From Martinezella lusitana (lineage in GTDB: Bacteria > Pseudomonadota > Alphaproteobacteria > Rhizobiales > Rhizobiaceae), in contig NZ_WUEY01000004.1 of the NCBI RefSeq assembly GCF_010668395.1, forward strand, positions 310,001-374,000: a stretch of DNA of 64,000 nucleotides, in the 5' to 3' direction. The translations under genes were made by a program, and so were the position numbers. How positions within the stretch are numbered: the stretch's first letter is position 1; each line of letters starts with the position of its first letter. Under the pieces are notes generated by a model, which worked only from the letters and a program-made list of their open reading frames with translations, did not search any database and was not told the origin of the DNA. Below, piece by piece: positions 42,914 through 56,122 of the stretch.

Positions 42914-44452
42914 ATGGACATCGGCAAGGACAAGGCGGGTCATGGTGCCCTCCGGCTGACGGCATGGGCGACATCCGCCGTGCTCGGCTGGGGTATCGCA
43001 TTTGCCGCGCCGCTGCCGGCCCAAGCACAATCGCTCTCGCCCGACCAAAGTCTCGACGACACCTTGCCAGCCCCGACAACGTCGGCGGCGCCGGCCGATG
43101 CCGCGACCGGGCCGCTGACCGACACGCAAACGGGCGCACCAGTAAATCAGGCTTCACCGGCAAGCCAGGGATCGGGCGGCAGCGACACTCCGCCGAACAT
43201 GCGCCTTCGCCTCGATGGGGTCGACCCCACAACCACGGGCTCCACGCTGGATGACGACCTACGCCGCGTCAACCTGCCCGAAACCACGGTCGACGGCCTG
43301 AGGACGCGCCAGTATCCGGATCGGGCTGATGTCCAGGGCATACCGCTCGGCACGTTCACCCTGCGCCCCTCGGTCAATCAGTCGATCAATCTCGAGCGGG
43401 ACCGCACCGGCTCGGTTGAGGACAACCGCACCTTCCTGCAGACGGACCTGCGCAGCACCCTGACCTCCGATTGGGATCGGCATGCCCTGACAGTCACCGG
43501 CGAAGGCGTCTGGCAAAGGAACATCAGCGGCACCGGCGAAGAAAAGCCGACGATCAGCCTCGATGCCGACCTGCGCCTGGATCTTCCTGCCGACACCATC
43601 GCGCATATCACCGCCGGCTATCAGTTCTACCGCGAGGACACCAGCGATCCGAACGCCATCGCCGGCGCCTCGAAGCAATCCGCCGTCAACCAGTTCACGA
43701 CGGGGCTTTCGCTGGAGCGTGACTTCGGCCTGCTGCGCGGCACGACGGCCCTGGCGCTGACACGCACGGTCTATTCCGATGCCGAACTCTCGGATGGAAC
43801 CCAGGTCACGCTCAGCGACCGCGACCAGACGGCCGGCACATGGCGCGGGCGCATCGGCTACGAACTGTCGCCGGCCATCATTCCCTTCGTGGAAGTCAAT
43901 CTCGGCCGCGCCGTCTACGACCAGACGCGAGACAGCAACGGCTATGCCCGCTCCAACCAGAGCTACGGCGGCAAGGGCGGCGTCGAATTCGACCTGGGCG
44001 AAAAGTTCAAGGGCGAGCTCGGCTTCGGCTACCAGCATACGGAATTCGACGATTCGCGCCTCGCTTCGGTCGACTCCCCGACGATCGACGGCAATCTGGC
44101 CTGGTCGCCGCAGCGCGGAACCGATGTCAGCATCGGCCTTTCCACCACCGTTCAGCCATCCACCACGCCCGGCCTGAGCGGCTATAGCGCTTACCAACTC
44201 ACGAGCACGGTGAGCCATCAGCTGCGTGACGATCTCACGGCCAAGCTGACGGGCGGAACGATCTGGCGTGATTATCCTTCCAGCGGCAGTGCAGCCGACG
44301 AGACCGAATACGACGCGGCCTTCGGCCTGACCTGGGGGATCAACCGCTACCTCGATCTGACGAGCAATGTCGGCTATCAGCTGACCACCCGGAAGGAGGG
44401 CGACGACACACGCCAGCTCCAGGCCGGCGTCGGGCTGACGGTGAAGCGGTAA
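42914..44452 (+). CDS. Outer-membrane beta-barrel protein (OMP_b-brl_2 type)
   Basis: A 512-residue exported protein. A Tat-less signal peptide ends with AQAQS at about residue 40 (hydrophobic ATSAVLGWGIAFAAPLPAQA). A Thr/Pro/Ala-rich linker goes to about 130. From 145 to the end, alternating strands with aromatic girdles (FTLRPSVNQSINLERD, AHITAGYQFYRED, RGRIGYELSPAIIPFVEVNL) point to a 12 to 14-strand barrel ending GLTVKR. It fits the OMP_b-brl_2 (BBP2_2) group, whose members are linked to polysaccharide systems. The function is not known. The C-terminal residue is not the classic Phe. Confidence 0.8.
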   Translation: MDIGKDKAGHGALRLTAWATSAVLGWGIAFAAPLPAQAQSLSPDQSLDDTLPAPTTSAAPADAATGPLTDTQTGAPVNQASPASQGSGGSDTPPNMRLRLDGVDPTTTGSTLDDDLRRVNLPETTVDGLRTRQYPDRADVQGIPLGTFTLRPSVNQSINLERDRTGSVEDNRTFLQTDLRSTLTSDWDRHALTVTGEGVWQRNISGTGEEKPTISLDADLRLDLPADTIAHITAGYQFYREDTSDPNAIAGASKQSAVNQFTTGLSLERDFGLLRGTTALALTRTVYSDAELSDGTQVTLSDRDQTAGTWRGRIGYELSPAIIPFVEVNLGRAVYDQTRDSNGYARSNQSYGGKGGVEFDLGEKFKGELGFGYQHTEFDDSRLASVDSPTIDGNLAWSPQRGTDVSIGLSTTVQPSTTPGLSGYSAYQLTSTVSHQLRDDLTAKLTGGTIWRDYPSSGSAADETEYDAAFGLTWGINRYLDLTSNVGYQLTTRKEGDDTRQLQAGVGLTVKR

Positions 44453-44510
44453 CGGCCGCCCGGGATTCCTCGCAGCCATCCCCGGCGGCAAGCGTCCTCT
44501 TCAAACGAAA

Positions 44511-44536
44511 CGAGGCCCGGTCCATGCCGAGCCTCG
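44511..44536 (-). terminator. Terminator of galU
   Basis: Reverse strand: CGAGGC pairs with GCCTCG (44511-44516 with 44531-44536), with inner CGG/CCG, followed by TTTCGTTTG. It lies about 28 bases after the galU stop. Confidence 0.65.
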
Positions 44537-44563
44537 ATGCTTTGCGTCCAAAGACCCGAACGC

Positions 44564-45451
44564 CTATTTCAGGGCGGCGATCAGGGCCTTCAGTTCGTTT
44601 TCGATGGTCGGGCGGATATCCGCACGCGCCAGCGAGAAGGCCACGTTGGCAAGGATAAAGCCATCCTTTGCACCACAGTCGAAGGTCTGGCCTTCAAAGT
44701 GATAGCCTGCGAAATCCTGCGTCTGCGCCAGCTTCAACATGCCGTCCGTCAGCTGGATCTCGTTGCCGGCGCCGCGTTCCTGGCTCTCCAGGATACGGAA
44801 GATTTCCGGCTGCAGGATATAGCGGCCGTTGATGAAGAAGTTGGACGGAGCCGTACCCTTGGCCGGCTTTTCGACCATTTCCGTGATGCGGAAGCCGTTG
44901 CCGATCGTCTCGCCGACGCCGACGATGCCGTATTTATGGGTCTGATCGGGGCTGCATTCCTCGACGGCGATGACGTTGCCGCCACTATGCTCGTAAAGCT
45001 CGATCATGCCCTTCATGCAGCCCTTTTCGGCGCGCATGACCATGTCCGGCAGCAACAGCGCGAACGGCTCGTCGCCGACGATCTCGCGGGCGCACCAGAC
45101 GGCATGGCCGAGGCCGAGCGGCTCCTGCTGGCGCGTGAAGCTCGCCGTGCCGGCTTTCGGCAGCAGGCCGTTCAGCAACGACAGTTCGGCGTTCTTGTTG
45201 CGCTGGCGCAGCGTGTGCTCGAGCTCGAACTGAATGTCGAAATAATCTTCGATGACGTGCTTGCTGCGGCCCGTCACGAATACGAAATGTTCGATGCCGG
45301 CTTCCATCGCCTCGTCGACGACATACTGGATCACCGGCTTGTCCACGACGGTCAGCATTTCCTTCGGCACCGCCTTGGTCGCAGGCAAGAACCGCGTCCC
45401 GAGTCCAGCGACAGGAAATACTGCCTTACGAACCTTCTTATGTTGTCCCAC
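44564..45451 (-). CDS. galU: UTP-glucose-1-phosphate uridylyltransferase
   Basis: A 295-residue nucleotidyltransferase making UDP-glucose for exopolysaccharide, LPS and beta-glucans. The N-terminal motif [20 protein letters not shown], then [19 protein letters not shown] is the nucleotide-binding loop; [38 protein letters not shown] and [13 protein letters not shown] are GalU signatures. It starts at GTG 45451 because AGGAGG lies 7 bases upstream and the nearby ATG is out of frame. A hairpin terminator follows. Confidence 0.97.
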   Translation of the reverse strand: MGQHKKVRKAVFPVAGLGTRFLPATKAVPKEMLTVVDKPVIQYVVDEAMEAGIEHFVFVTGRSKHVIEDYFDIQFELEHTLRQRNKNAELSLLNGLLPKAGTASFTRQQEPLGLGHAVWCAREIVGDEPFALLLPDMVMRAEKGCMKGMIELYEHSGGNVIAVEECSPDQTHKYGIVGVGETIGNGFRITEMVEKPAKGTAPSNFFINGRYILQPEIFRILESQERGAGNEIQLTDGMLKLAQTQDFAGYHFEGQTFDCGAKDGFILANVAFSLARADIRPTIENELKALIAALK

Positions 45452-45655
45452 TCATACCTCCTGGGCATTAAATCGCTTGGCGCCAAGCCATTCTAAAGGT
45501 CAGTAGATTAAATTTGCTACTGTTTTGCAAATAATGACTGACCCGGACTTCCATGGTAAAGAATTTGTTGACTTCGTTCGTTTAGCGTCACGCTTGGGCG
45601 AATGCCATGCGCATCCGCCGCACCGAAATCCAACGATTGATGGACAAGGCTGTAG

Positions 45656-46879
45656 ATGACCGTAAACCGCAAAAACTCCCTTCGTGGTCTCGCTCTGGCG
45701 CTCGCGCTCGGCGCCTTCGCGGGATTCCTTCCCGTTAACGCCAATGCTGACCCAGGGTTCCAGAAATGGATCGCGGGCTTCTACGCTACCGCCGCCAAAA
45801 GCGGCATTACGCAGTCGACCTATCGCGATGCATTTGCAGGTGTGACGGACCCCGACCCCACGGTCCTCGAAAAGGCGCAATACCAACCGGAATTCAAGTC
45901 CCAAATCTGGGATTACCTGGACTCCCGTGTCAATCCCTATACCATTGATATTGGCCGTAAGATGGCGGTCAAATACGCATCCACGCTGCGCACCCTCGAA
46001 CAGCGCTTCGGCGTCGACCGAAATATCATGCTGGCAATCTGGTCGATGGAGTCGAATTACGGCGCCGTTCTGGCCAAGAACGACCGGCTGCATTACGTGC
46101 CCCGCGCCCTGGCGACACTCGCCTATGCCGACCCGAAGCGGGGCAGCTACGCCAGGAAGCAGCTCATTGCCGCGCTGAAAATCCTGCAAAGCGGCGATAT
46201 TTCGCGCAAGGAACTGAACGGCTCCTGGGCTGGCGCCATGGGCCACACGCAATTCATCCCGACCAGCTACCTGCTCTATGCGGTCGACGCCGACGGCAGC
46301 GGCCATGCCGATATCTGGAACTCCATTCCGGACGCCCTGGCGACGACGGCCAATCTGCTGGCCAAGAACGGCTGGGATACCGGACGCACCTGGGGCTATG
46401 AAGTCGTCGTCCCGCCGGGTGGCAGCGCTCAGGCCGGCAAGACCCATACGATCGCCCAATGGGCGGCCCTCGGCTTCGCGCGGCCGAACGGCAAGGGTTT
46501 CCGCCTGATGTCCGACCGTGCGCAGCTGAAGATGCCCGGCGGCCCGGACGGCCCCGGCTTCCTGATGACCGGCAACTTCTTCACCGTCAAGCGCTACAAC
46601 GCCTCCGACAGCTATGCCCTGGCTGTCGGCCTGCTTGCCGACCAGATCGCTGGCTATGGCGGTATGCAGCAAACCTGGCCGCGCCCCAGCGGCACGCTCG
46701 ACGTCAAGCAGAAATTCGAACTGCAGACGCGGCTGAAGGAGCTCGGCTATTATGACGGCGTCGTCGACGGCAACTTCGGATCGGGTTCGAAGGCTGCGAT
46801 ATCGGCCGTTCAGGAACGCATGGGCATGGATGCGGATGGCGAGCCGTCGATGAGCCTGCTGAAGGCCTTGCGCAAGTAA
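45656..46879 (+). CDS. Lytic murein transglycosylase (MltB-type) with peptidoglycan-binding domain
   Basis: A 407-residue exported enzyme. The signal peptide is residues 1-31 (ALALALGAFAGFLPVNANA). The SLT_2 domain has catalytic Glu132 in IWSMESNYGAVLAKNDRL, then GSWAGAMGHTQFIPTSYLLY and ADIWNSIPDALATTANLLA. A PG_binding_1 domain closes the protein (QTRLKELGYYDGVVDGNFGS). It cleaves peptidoglycan glycan strands to anhydro-muropeptides in the periplasm. It starts 205 bases upstream-divergent from galU and lies immediately before the DUF459 gene. Confidence 0.96.
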   Translation: MTVNRKNSLRGLALALALGAFAGFLPVNANADPGFQKWIAGFYATAAKSGITQSTYRDAFAGVTDPDPTVLEKAQYQPEFKSQIWDYLDSRVNPYTIDIGRKMAVKYASTLRTLEQRFGVDRNIMLAIWSMESNYGAVLAKNDRLHYVPRALATLAYADPKRGSYARKQLIAALKILQSGDISRKELNGSWAGAMGHTQFIPTSYLLYAVDADGSGHADIWNSIPDALATTANLLAKNGWDTGRTWGYEVVVPPGGSAQAGKTHTIAQWAALGFARPNGKGFRLMSDRAQLKMPGGPDGPGFLMTGNFFTVKRYNASDSYALAVGLLADQIAGYGGMQQTWPRPSGTLDVKQKFELQTRLKELGYYDGVVDGNFGSGSKAAISAVQERMGMDADGEPSMSLLKALRK

Positions 46880-46959
46880 GCCGCCATCCAGCAAATCCGC
46901 GGTCGCTGGCGGAGAAGCCGTCCTTGTGCGACCATGGATGCGTGAGCGGAAAAGAAGCT

Positions 46960-48147
46960 ATGATAAAACCACCTGTCCGCGCGACCATGGCAACCGCAAA
47001 GTTCATTCTCACGGCATTCCTTGCTGCCGTCATGGCACTTGCCTGCCTTCCGAAAATGGCGGAAGCGCAGGAACGGCGCAGGACGTTGCTCGACATGCTG
47101 TTCGGCAACCCCGAGCCCGATTATCCCGACCAGCCGGCCGAGCAGCCGCCGCCGCGACGCAAGGTGCAGCCGAAAAAGCGGCCGACGCCACCGCCTCGCC
47201 AGCCGGTGGCCCAGCCGGAGACGCCGCCGCCGACCGAAAAGCTCCCCGATGCCAGGACAATCCTGGTCGTTGGCGACTTCATGGCAAGCGGCCTGGCAAC
47301 CGGATTGGAGGATGCCTTCTCCACCTCCCCCGGCGTCGTCGTCCAGGCGCGCGGCAATGTCGCCTCCGGCCTCGTTCGGCAGGATTATTACAACTGGCCG
47401 CAGCAGCTGCCTGGCATGATGGACCAGCTGAAGCCGGCCATGGTCGTCGTGATGATCGGAGCCAATGACCGTCAGCAGATGATCGGTGACGGGCTGAACG
47501 AGAAATACGGCACCGATCCGTGGTTCCTCGCCTACGAGGAGCGCGTGCAGCAATTTGCCAAGCTCGTGACGAGCCGCCACATCCCGCTGCTCTGGGTGGG
47601 GCTACCGTCATTCGGGTCGGACCAGCTGACGGCCAGCGCCGTCAAGCTCAATCAGATCTATCAAAGCCAGATGACCAGCGTCGGCGGCGAATTCATCGAC
47701 ATCTGGGATGGCTTCACGGATCAGGGCGGCGAGTTCATCGTGACCGGTTCCGATATCAACGGCCAGCAGGTGCGGTTGAGAACGGCGGACGGGGTCAACT
47801 TCACGGCGGCGGGCAAGCGCAAGGTCGCCTTCTATCTGGAGAAGTCGGCGCGACGGATATTGGGCGATCAGGCAAGTCCCGACATCACCCGCCTCGACAC
47901 CGGCAACCCGCTGCCGGCGCAGCAAGCCAATCTGCCCGCGGCGGAGAGCGAAAAAATCACCCGTACGCAGCCCGTGAGCATTTCCGATCCGGACCTCGAT
48001 GGCGGCTCGCAACTTCTCGGCGGCGCGCCTGCGCCTGCTGCGACGGCACCGTCGCCGCGCGATCTTCTCGTCGAGAAAGGCCAGATGGACCCCGCACCGG
48101 CGGGCCGCGTCGACGACTACCGCCTGCCAGGATCGGTCGCCCGATAG
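46960..48147 (+). CDS. DUF459 / SGNH-hydrolase family exported protein
   Basis: A 395-residue protein with a signal peptide (FILTAFLAAVMALACLPKMA), a Pro/Arg-rich linker (RRKVQPKKRPTPPPRQPVAQ) and an SGNH fold of the DUF459 type. Block I is VVGDFMASGLATGLEDAF, where Phe replaces the expected Ser, and block III is VVVMIGANDRQQM. A C-terminal block reads DGVNFTAAGKRKVAFYLEKS with Asp and a Phe in place of His. Because the nucleophile Ser and His are missing, it may be a pseudo-enzyme or acylated-glycan binding protein. Its neighbour is the transglycosylase (80 bases upstream), suggesting a peptidoglycan or polysaccharide role. Confidence 0.85.
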   Translation: MIKPPVRATMATAKFILTAFLAAVMALACLPKMAEAQERRRTLLDMLFGNPEPDYPDQPAEQPPPRRKVQPKKRPTPPPRQPVAQPETPPPTEKLPDARTILVVGDFMASGLATGLEDAFSTSPGVVVQARGNVASGLVRQDYYNWPQQLPGMMDQLKPAMVVVMIGANDRQQMIGDGLNEKYGTDPWFLAYEERVQQFAKLVTSRHIPLLWVGLPSFGSDQLTASAVKLNQIYQSQMTSVGGEFIDIWDGFTDQGGEFIVTGSDINGQQVRLRTADGVNFTAAGKRKVAFYLEKSARRILGDQASPDITRLDTGNPLPAQQANLPAAESEKITRTQPVSISDPDLDGGSQLLGGAPAPAATAPSPRDLLVEKGQMDPAPAGRVDDYRLPGSVAR

Positions 48148-48198
48148 ATATGCCGGAGGCGGTTTGACAACGCCGCACGCCGCCAATAGAAGAACAAC

Positions 48199-48300
48199 AT
48201 GAGCACGAACAGCGCAGATCATATCGATCGTTACCGCACCTGCCTGCAGGCTGTGGTTCCGTGCGCTTTCTCCGGCCGAGGTCTCCGCGTCCAGTCGTGA
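48199..48300 (+). CDS. Possible 33-residue leader peptide upstream of the synthetase-like gene
   Basis: ATG 48199 opens a short frame reading MSTNSADHIDRYRTCLQAVV then PCAFSGRGLRVQS, ending TGA at 48298-48300. GAAGAAC lies shortly upstream. The stop falls inside a nested hairpin (48288-48338) preceding the aminoacyl-tRNA synthetase-like gene by 70 bases, the arrangement of a translational or attenuation leader. Coding evidence is only the frame and site, so it may be chance. Confidence 0.3.
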   Translation: MSTNSADHIDRYRTCLQAVVPCAFSGRGLRVQS

Positions 48301-48338
48301 CGGCCGGAGGCGTTGATGCGTCCGGCGGCGGCTGGACG
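48288..48338 (+). promoter_or_regulatory. Nested stem-loop upstream of the synthetase-like gene
   Basis: CGTCCAG (48288-48294) pairs with CTGGACG (48332-48338), and inside it CCGGA (48304-48308) pairs with TCCGG (48321-48325). A short upstream ORF ends in the outer loop. No T tract follows, so it is not a simple terminator. It may regulate the downstream gene. Confidence 0.4.
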
Positions 48339-48371
48339 TAAAGCCCTCGCCTCGAAACATCAACGTTGCCC

Positions 48372-49136
48372 ATGGAGAAAGGCACCGTGCTCAATATCTA
48401 TAACATCAATTCGCTCGTTCACTGGGAAGAGCGTGACATACGGCTGCGCGACGATCTTACCCGGTTCTTTTCGGATGAAGTCCGCAGCTTCCTGCGATCC
48501 GTAAACCCCGCCTGGGATGTCCGAAGGGTGGAGGCCCCTGCCCTCATGCCGCGCAACCTCGTTTCGGATGCCTATTCGAACGAGGACATATGGGTGCAGG
48601 AACGGCTGTCGGACACCGATGCCGAACTCGTGCTGCGTCCCGAAACGACGCCGTCAACCTATGTCTACATGCAGCATCTTCTCGGAAATCATTCGAGAAC
48701 GCGTCTGCCCTTGTGCGTCTGGCAAGCGGGAAAATCCTATCGCCGCGAACAGGATCAGCCGACCAAGCATGTGCGGCTCAAGGAATTCTGGCAGCTCGAA
48801 TTCCAATGCGCCTTCACCGCCGACAGCGGCAACGACTACCACGCCGCCGCCCTGGAACCGGTCCGCAGGATGATCGCTTCGGTGATCCATCTGCCGACAA
48901 GGATCGTGCCGTCCGACCGCCTTCCGGCCTATTCCGAGGTCACGATGGATATCGAGGTCGATAACGGCGATAAATGGATGGAGGTCTGCTCGATTTCGAG
49001 ACGCACGGATTTCCCTGAGCGCTATCGCAGCCAGGCCAGGAAGGGACCGGCGATAGACCACGCTGTCACGGTGCTCGAGATCGCCATCGGGCTCGACCGC
49101 TGCATCTACAACTGGAACATCGCGGCGAACAGATAA
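48372..49136 (+). CDS. Class II aminoacyl-tRNA synthetase-like protein (glycyl type, catalytic domain only)
   Basis: A 254-residue protein that is just a class II synthetase core. Motif 2 is CVWQAGKSYRREQDQPTKHV with RLKEFWQLEFQCAF, and motif 3 is VLEIAIGLDRCIYNW. The sequence resembles the catalytic domain of the alpha2-type glycyl-tRNA synthetase, but there is no anticodon-binding domain or insertions, so it cannot be the housekeeping enzyme (which is around 450 residues or more). Such free-standing domains may aminoacylate carrier proteins or other acceptors, or be regulatory. ATG 48372 is used; GTG 48387 has a better Shine-Dalgarno (GGAGAAAGG) and gives a start MLNIYNINSL. A structured leader with a small ORF lies upstream. 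Confidence 0.85.
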   Translation: MEKGTVLNIYNINSLVHWEERDIRLRDDLTRFFSDEVRSFLRSVNPAWDVRRVEAPALMPRNLVSDAYSNEDIWVQERLSDTDAELVLRPETTPSTYVYMQHLLGNHSRTRLPLCVWQAGKSYRREQDQPTKHVRLKEFWQLEFQCAFTADSGNDYHAAALEPVRRMIASVIHLPTRIVPSDRLPAYSEVTMDIEVDNGDKWMEVCSISRRTDFPERYRSQARKGPAIDHAVTVLEIAIGLDRCIYNWNIAANR

Positions 49137-49140
49137 GCAA

Positions 49141-49170
49141 AAGGCCGGGTTCATCACGAACCCGGCCTTT
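49141..49170. terminator. Bidirectional terminator between the synthetase-like gene and gltD
   Basis: AAGGCCGGGTTC (49141-49152), loop ATCAC, GAACCCGGCCTTT (49158-49170). It has T runs on both strands. Confidence 0.93.
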
Positions 49171-49198
49171 CAGATCCTGTTTGGGGCGGCCGTGAGGC

Positions 49199-50653
49199 TT
49201 ATCGCGGCAGAACCGTCGAGCCCATCAGCGCCTCGTCGATCGCCCGGGCTGCCTGACGGCCCTCGCGGATCGCCCAGACCACCAGGGACTGACCGCGGCG
49301 AATGTCGCCGGCCGTCCAAAGCTTGTCGACCGACGTCTTGTAGTCCTTGTCGTTGGCGACGACGTTGGTCGAGCCGCGGCGGTCGGTGTTCAGCGTCAGC
49401 TTGCCGTCGAGTTCCTTCAGCACGCTGTCGGTAAACGGACCGCGGAAGCCGATCGCGATGAAGGCGAGATCGGCGCGGATGACGAATTCCGTTCCGGCGA
49501 TCGGCTGGCGGCGCTCATCCACTTCGCAGCACTTCACGCCCGTCAGGACACCGTCTTCACCGAGGAATTCGAGCGTCGCGACCTGGAACTCACGAACGGC
49601 GCCTTCGGCCTGCGAGGACGAGGTGCGCATCTTCGTCGCCCAGAACGGCCATACGGCGAACTTGTCTTCCTTTTCCGGCGGCTGCGGACGGATGTCGAGC
49701 TGGGTGACCTTCACGGCACCCTGCCGGAAGGCCGTGCCGACGCAGTCCGATGCCGTATCGCCGCCGCCGACGACGACGATGTGCTTGCCGCCGGCGAGGA
49801 TCGGGTCGGCGGGCCACCCGGCGCTGTCGATGTTTTCACGGCCGACACGGCGGTTCTGCTGCACGAGATAGGGCATGGCGTCATGGACGCCCGCCAGTTC
49901 GACACCGGGAATGCCGGCCTCGCGCGGCGTTTCCGAGCCGCCGCAATAGAGCACGGCATCATGGTCTGCCAGAAGCTGCTCGATCTTGACATCGACGCCG
50001 ACATTGACGCCGCAATGGAAGGTCACGCCCTCGCCCTTCATCTGCTCGACGCGGCGATCGATGAAGTTCTTCTCCATCTTGAAGTCCGGAATGCCGTAGC
50101 GCAGCAGGCCGCCGGCCTTGCTTTCACGCTCGTAGAGGTGAACCTCATGGCCGGCGCGGCCGAGCTGCTGGGCAGCCGCCATGCCGGCGGGGCCGGAGCC
50201 GATGACGGCGACCTTCTTGCCCGTGTGCACCGTTGCCGGCTGCGGGCGGATGAAGCCGAGCTCGTAGGCCTTGTCGGCAATCGCCTGCTCCACGGTCTTG
50301 ATGGCGACCGGCGCGTCTTCCAGGTTCAGCGTGCAGGCTTCCTCGCAAGGCGCGGGGCAGACGCGGCCGGTGAATTCCGGGAAGTTGTTGGTCGAATGCA
50401 GGTTGCGGATCGCCTCTTCCCAGTTGTTGTTGTAGACGAGGTCGTTCCAATCGGGGATCTGGTTGTGCACCGGGCAGCCGGTCGGGCCGTGGCAATAGGG
50501 TATGCCACAGTCCATGCAGCGCGCTGCCTGTTTCTGCACTTCCGGGTCCGACATGGGGATCGTGAATTCACGGAAATGCCGGATGCGATCCGACGCCGGC
50601 TGATACTTCGCCACCTGCCGGTCGATTTCCAAGAAGCCTGTTACCTTGCCCAT
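49199..50653 (-). CDS. gltD: Glutamate synthase small subunit
   Basis: A 484-residue iron-sulphur/FAD protein that feeds electrons from NADPH to GltB in GOGAT, the ammonia-assimilation partner of glutamine synthetase. The N-terminal cysteine set is MDCGIPYCHGPTGCPVHNQI with CPAPCEEACTLNLE; FAD binding is VAVIGSGPAGMAAAQQLGRA, and NADP binding is GGKHIVVVGGGDTASDCVGT. The C-terminal GDIRRGQSLVVWAIREGR binds FAD. It lies 177 bases after gltB on the same strand, in the usual gltB-gltD order. Confidence 0.98.
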   Translation of the reverse strand: MGKVTGFLEIDRQVAKYQPASDRIRHFREFTIPMSDPEVQKQAARCMDCGIPYCHGPTGCPVHNQIPDWNDLVYNNNWEEAIRNLHSTNNFPEFTGRVCPAPCEEACTLNLEDAPVAIKTVEQAIADKAYELGFIRPQPATVHTGKKVAVIGSGPAGMAAAQQLGRAGHEVHLYERESKAGGLLRYGIPDFKMEKNFIDRRVEQMKGEGVTFHCGVNVGVDVKIEQLLADHDAVLYCGGSETPREAGIPGVELAGVHDAMPYLVQQNRRVGRENIDSAGWPADPILAGGKHIVVVGGGDTASDCVGTAFRQGAVKVTQLDIRPQPPEKEDKFAVWPFWATKMRTSSSQAEGAVREFQVATLEFLGEDGVLTGVKCCEVDERRQPIAGTEFVIRADLAFIAIGFRGPFTDSVLKELDGKLTLNTDRRGSTNVVANDKDYKTSVDKLWTAGDIRRGQSLVVWAIREGRQAARAIDEALMGSTVLPR

Positions 50654-50830
50654 GCTTTCGTTTCCTCACTCTAAAAGAGGAGCTCATGGCTCCCGTGCCT
50701 GAGGGTCATCCAAGTTTCCCTGTCCGGCACTTTAATTCAAATCCGATTCCGCTGTTCGACAGTCGCGACCGCCATGACGGCGACCGCAGTGCGAGGCGAA
50801 ACCCTCGACTGGCGTTTGAACCGGGGCGGA

Positions 50831-55555
<4,725 letters not shown>

Positions 55556-56122
55556 GGTCTTCCCTCCGGTAAGGCCCGCGTCGCGGGCGATCCTTCGTCT
55601 CGCGCGGTCCGTTTCCGGATCCGACGCGCGACAGCGCTGTTGCATTGTGAAGATCCGGCCGCGAACCGTGGCCCCGTGAGTGGAGCCCGTCGTCAGCGTT
55701 CCGCGCCTTGCTATTCCACCGCCGCAGTACCCACCGCCCGAAAGGCTTGAAAGGGCATGCTCTCGACGACTATAGCTCGAAATCCCGACATCGTCAGGAC
55801 CCTGGGGGCACATCTTCGGCCTCGGCGGCCAAAATAGGACAGCAACCCTGTCCTAATTCATCAGCTCTATGCCAGAAAGCTCACGTCTTCGCAAGAGCAA
55901 AACGGCAAAAATTCGTCAACGAAAGACGGAAGATTGCCCATGTTGCATAAATCGAGCAATAAAGTTTCGCTGCGGCGCATCATTTTATTTGTTGATTGCG
56001 TAGATCAATTTCTGTGATGCATTCTTCAAGTTCATGCTCTTGATAGGTTTTTGCATTGGCGTAATGTCCGCCCGACCCTATTTAACCTAGCCGTAATTCA
56101 ATCCTTCAACTGGTGCATTTCC
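55556..56122. promoter_or_regulatory. Divergent control region of gltB and ltaE with a palindrome
   Basis: This 567-base gap holds no gene that I can support. Its clearest element is TAGGACAG-CAACC-CTGTCCTA at 55835-55855, a perfect 8-bp inverted repeat with a 5-base spacer, about 280 bases upstream of gltB and 270 upstream of ltaE. The ltaE-proximal third is AT-rich. Confidence 0.5.
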
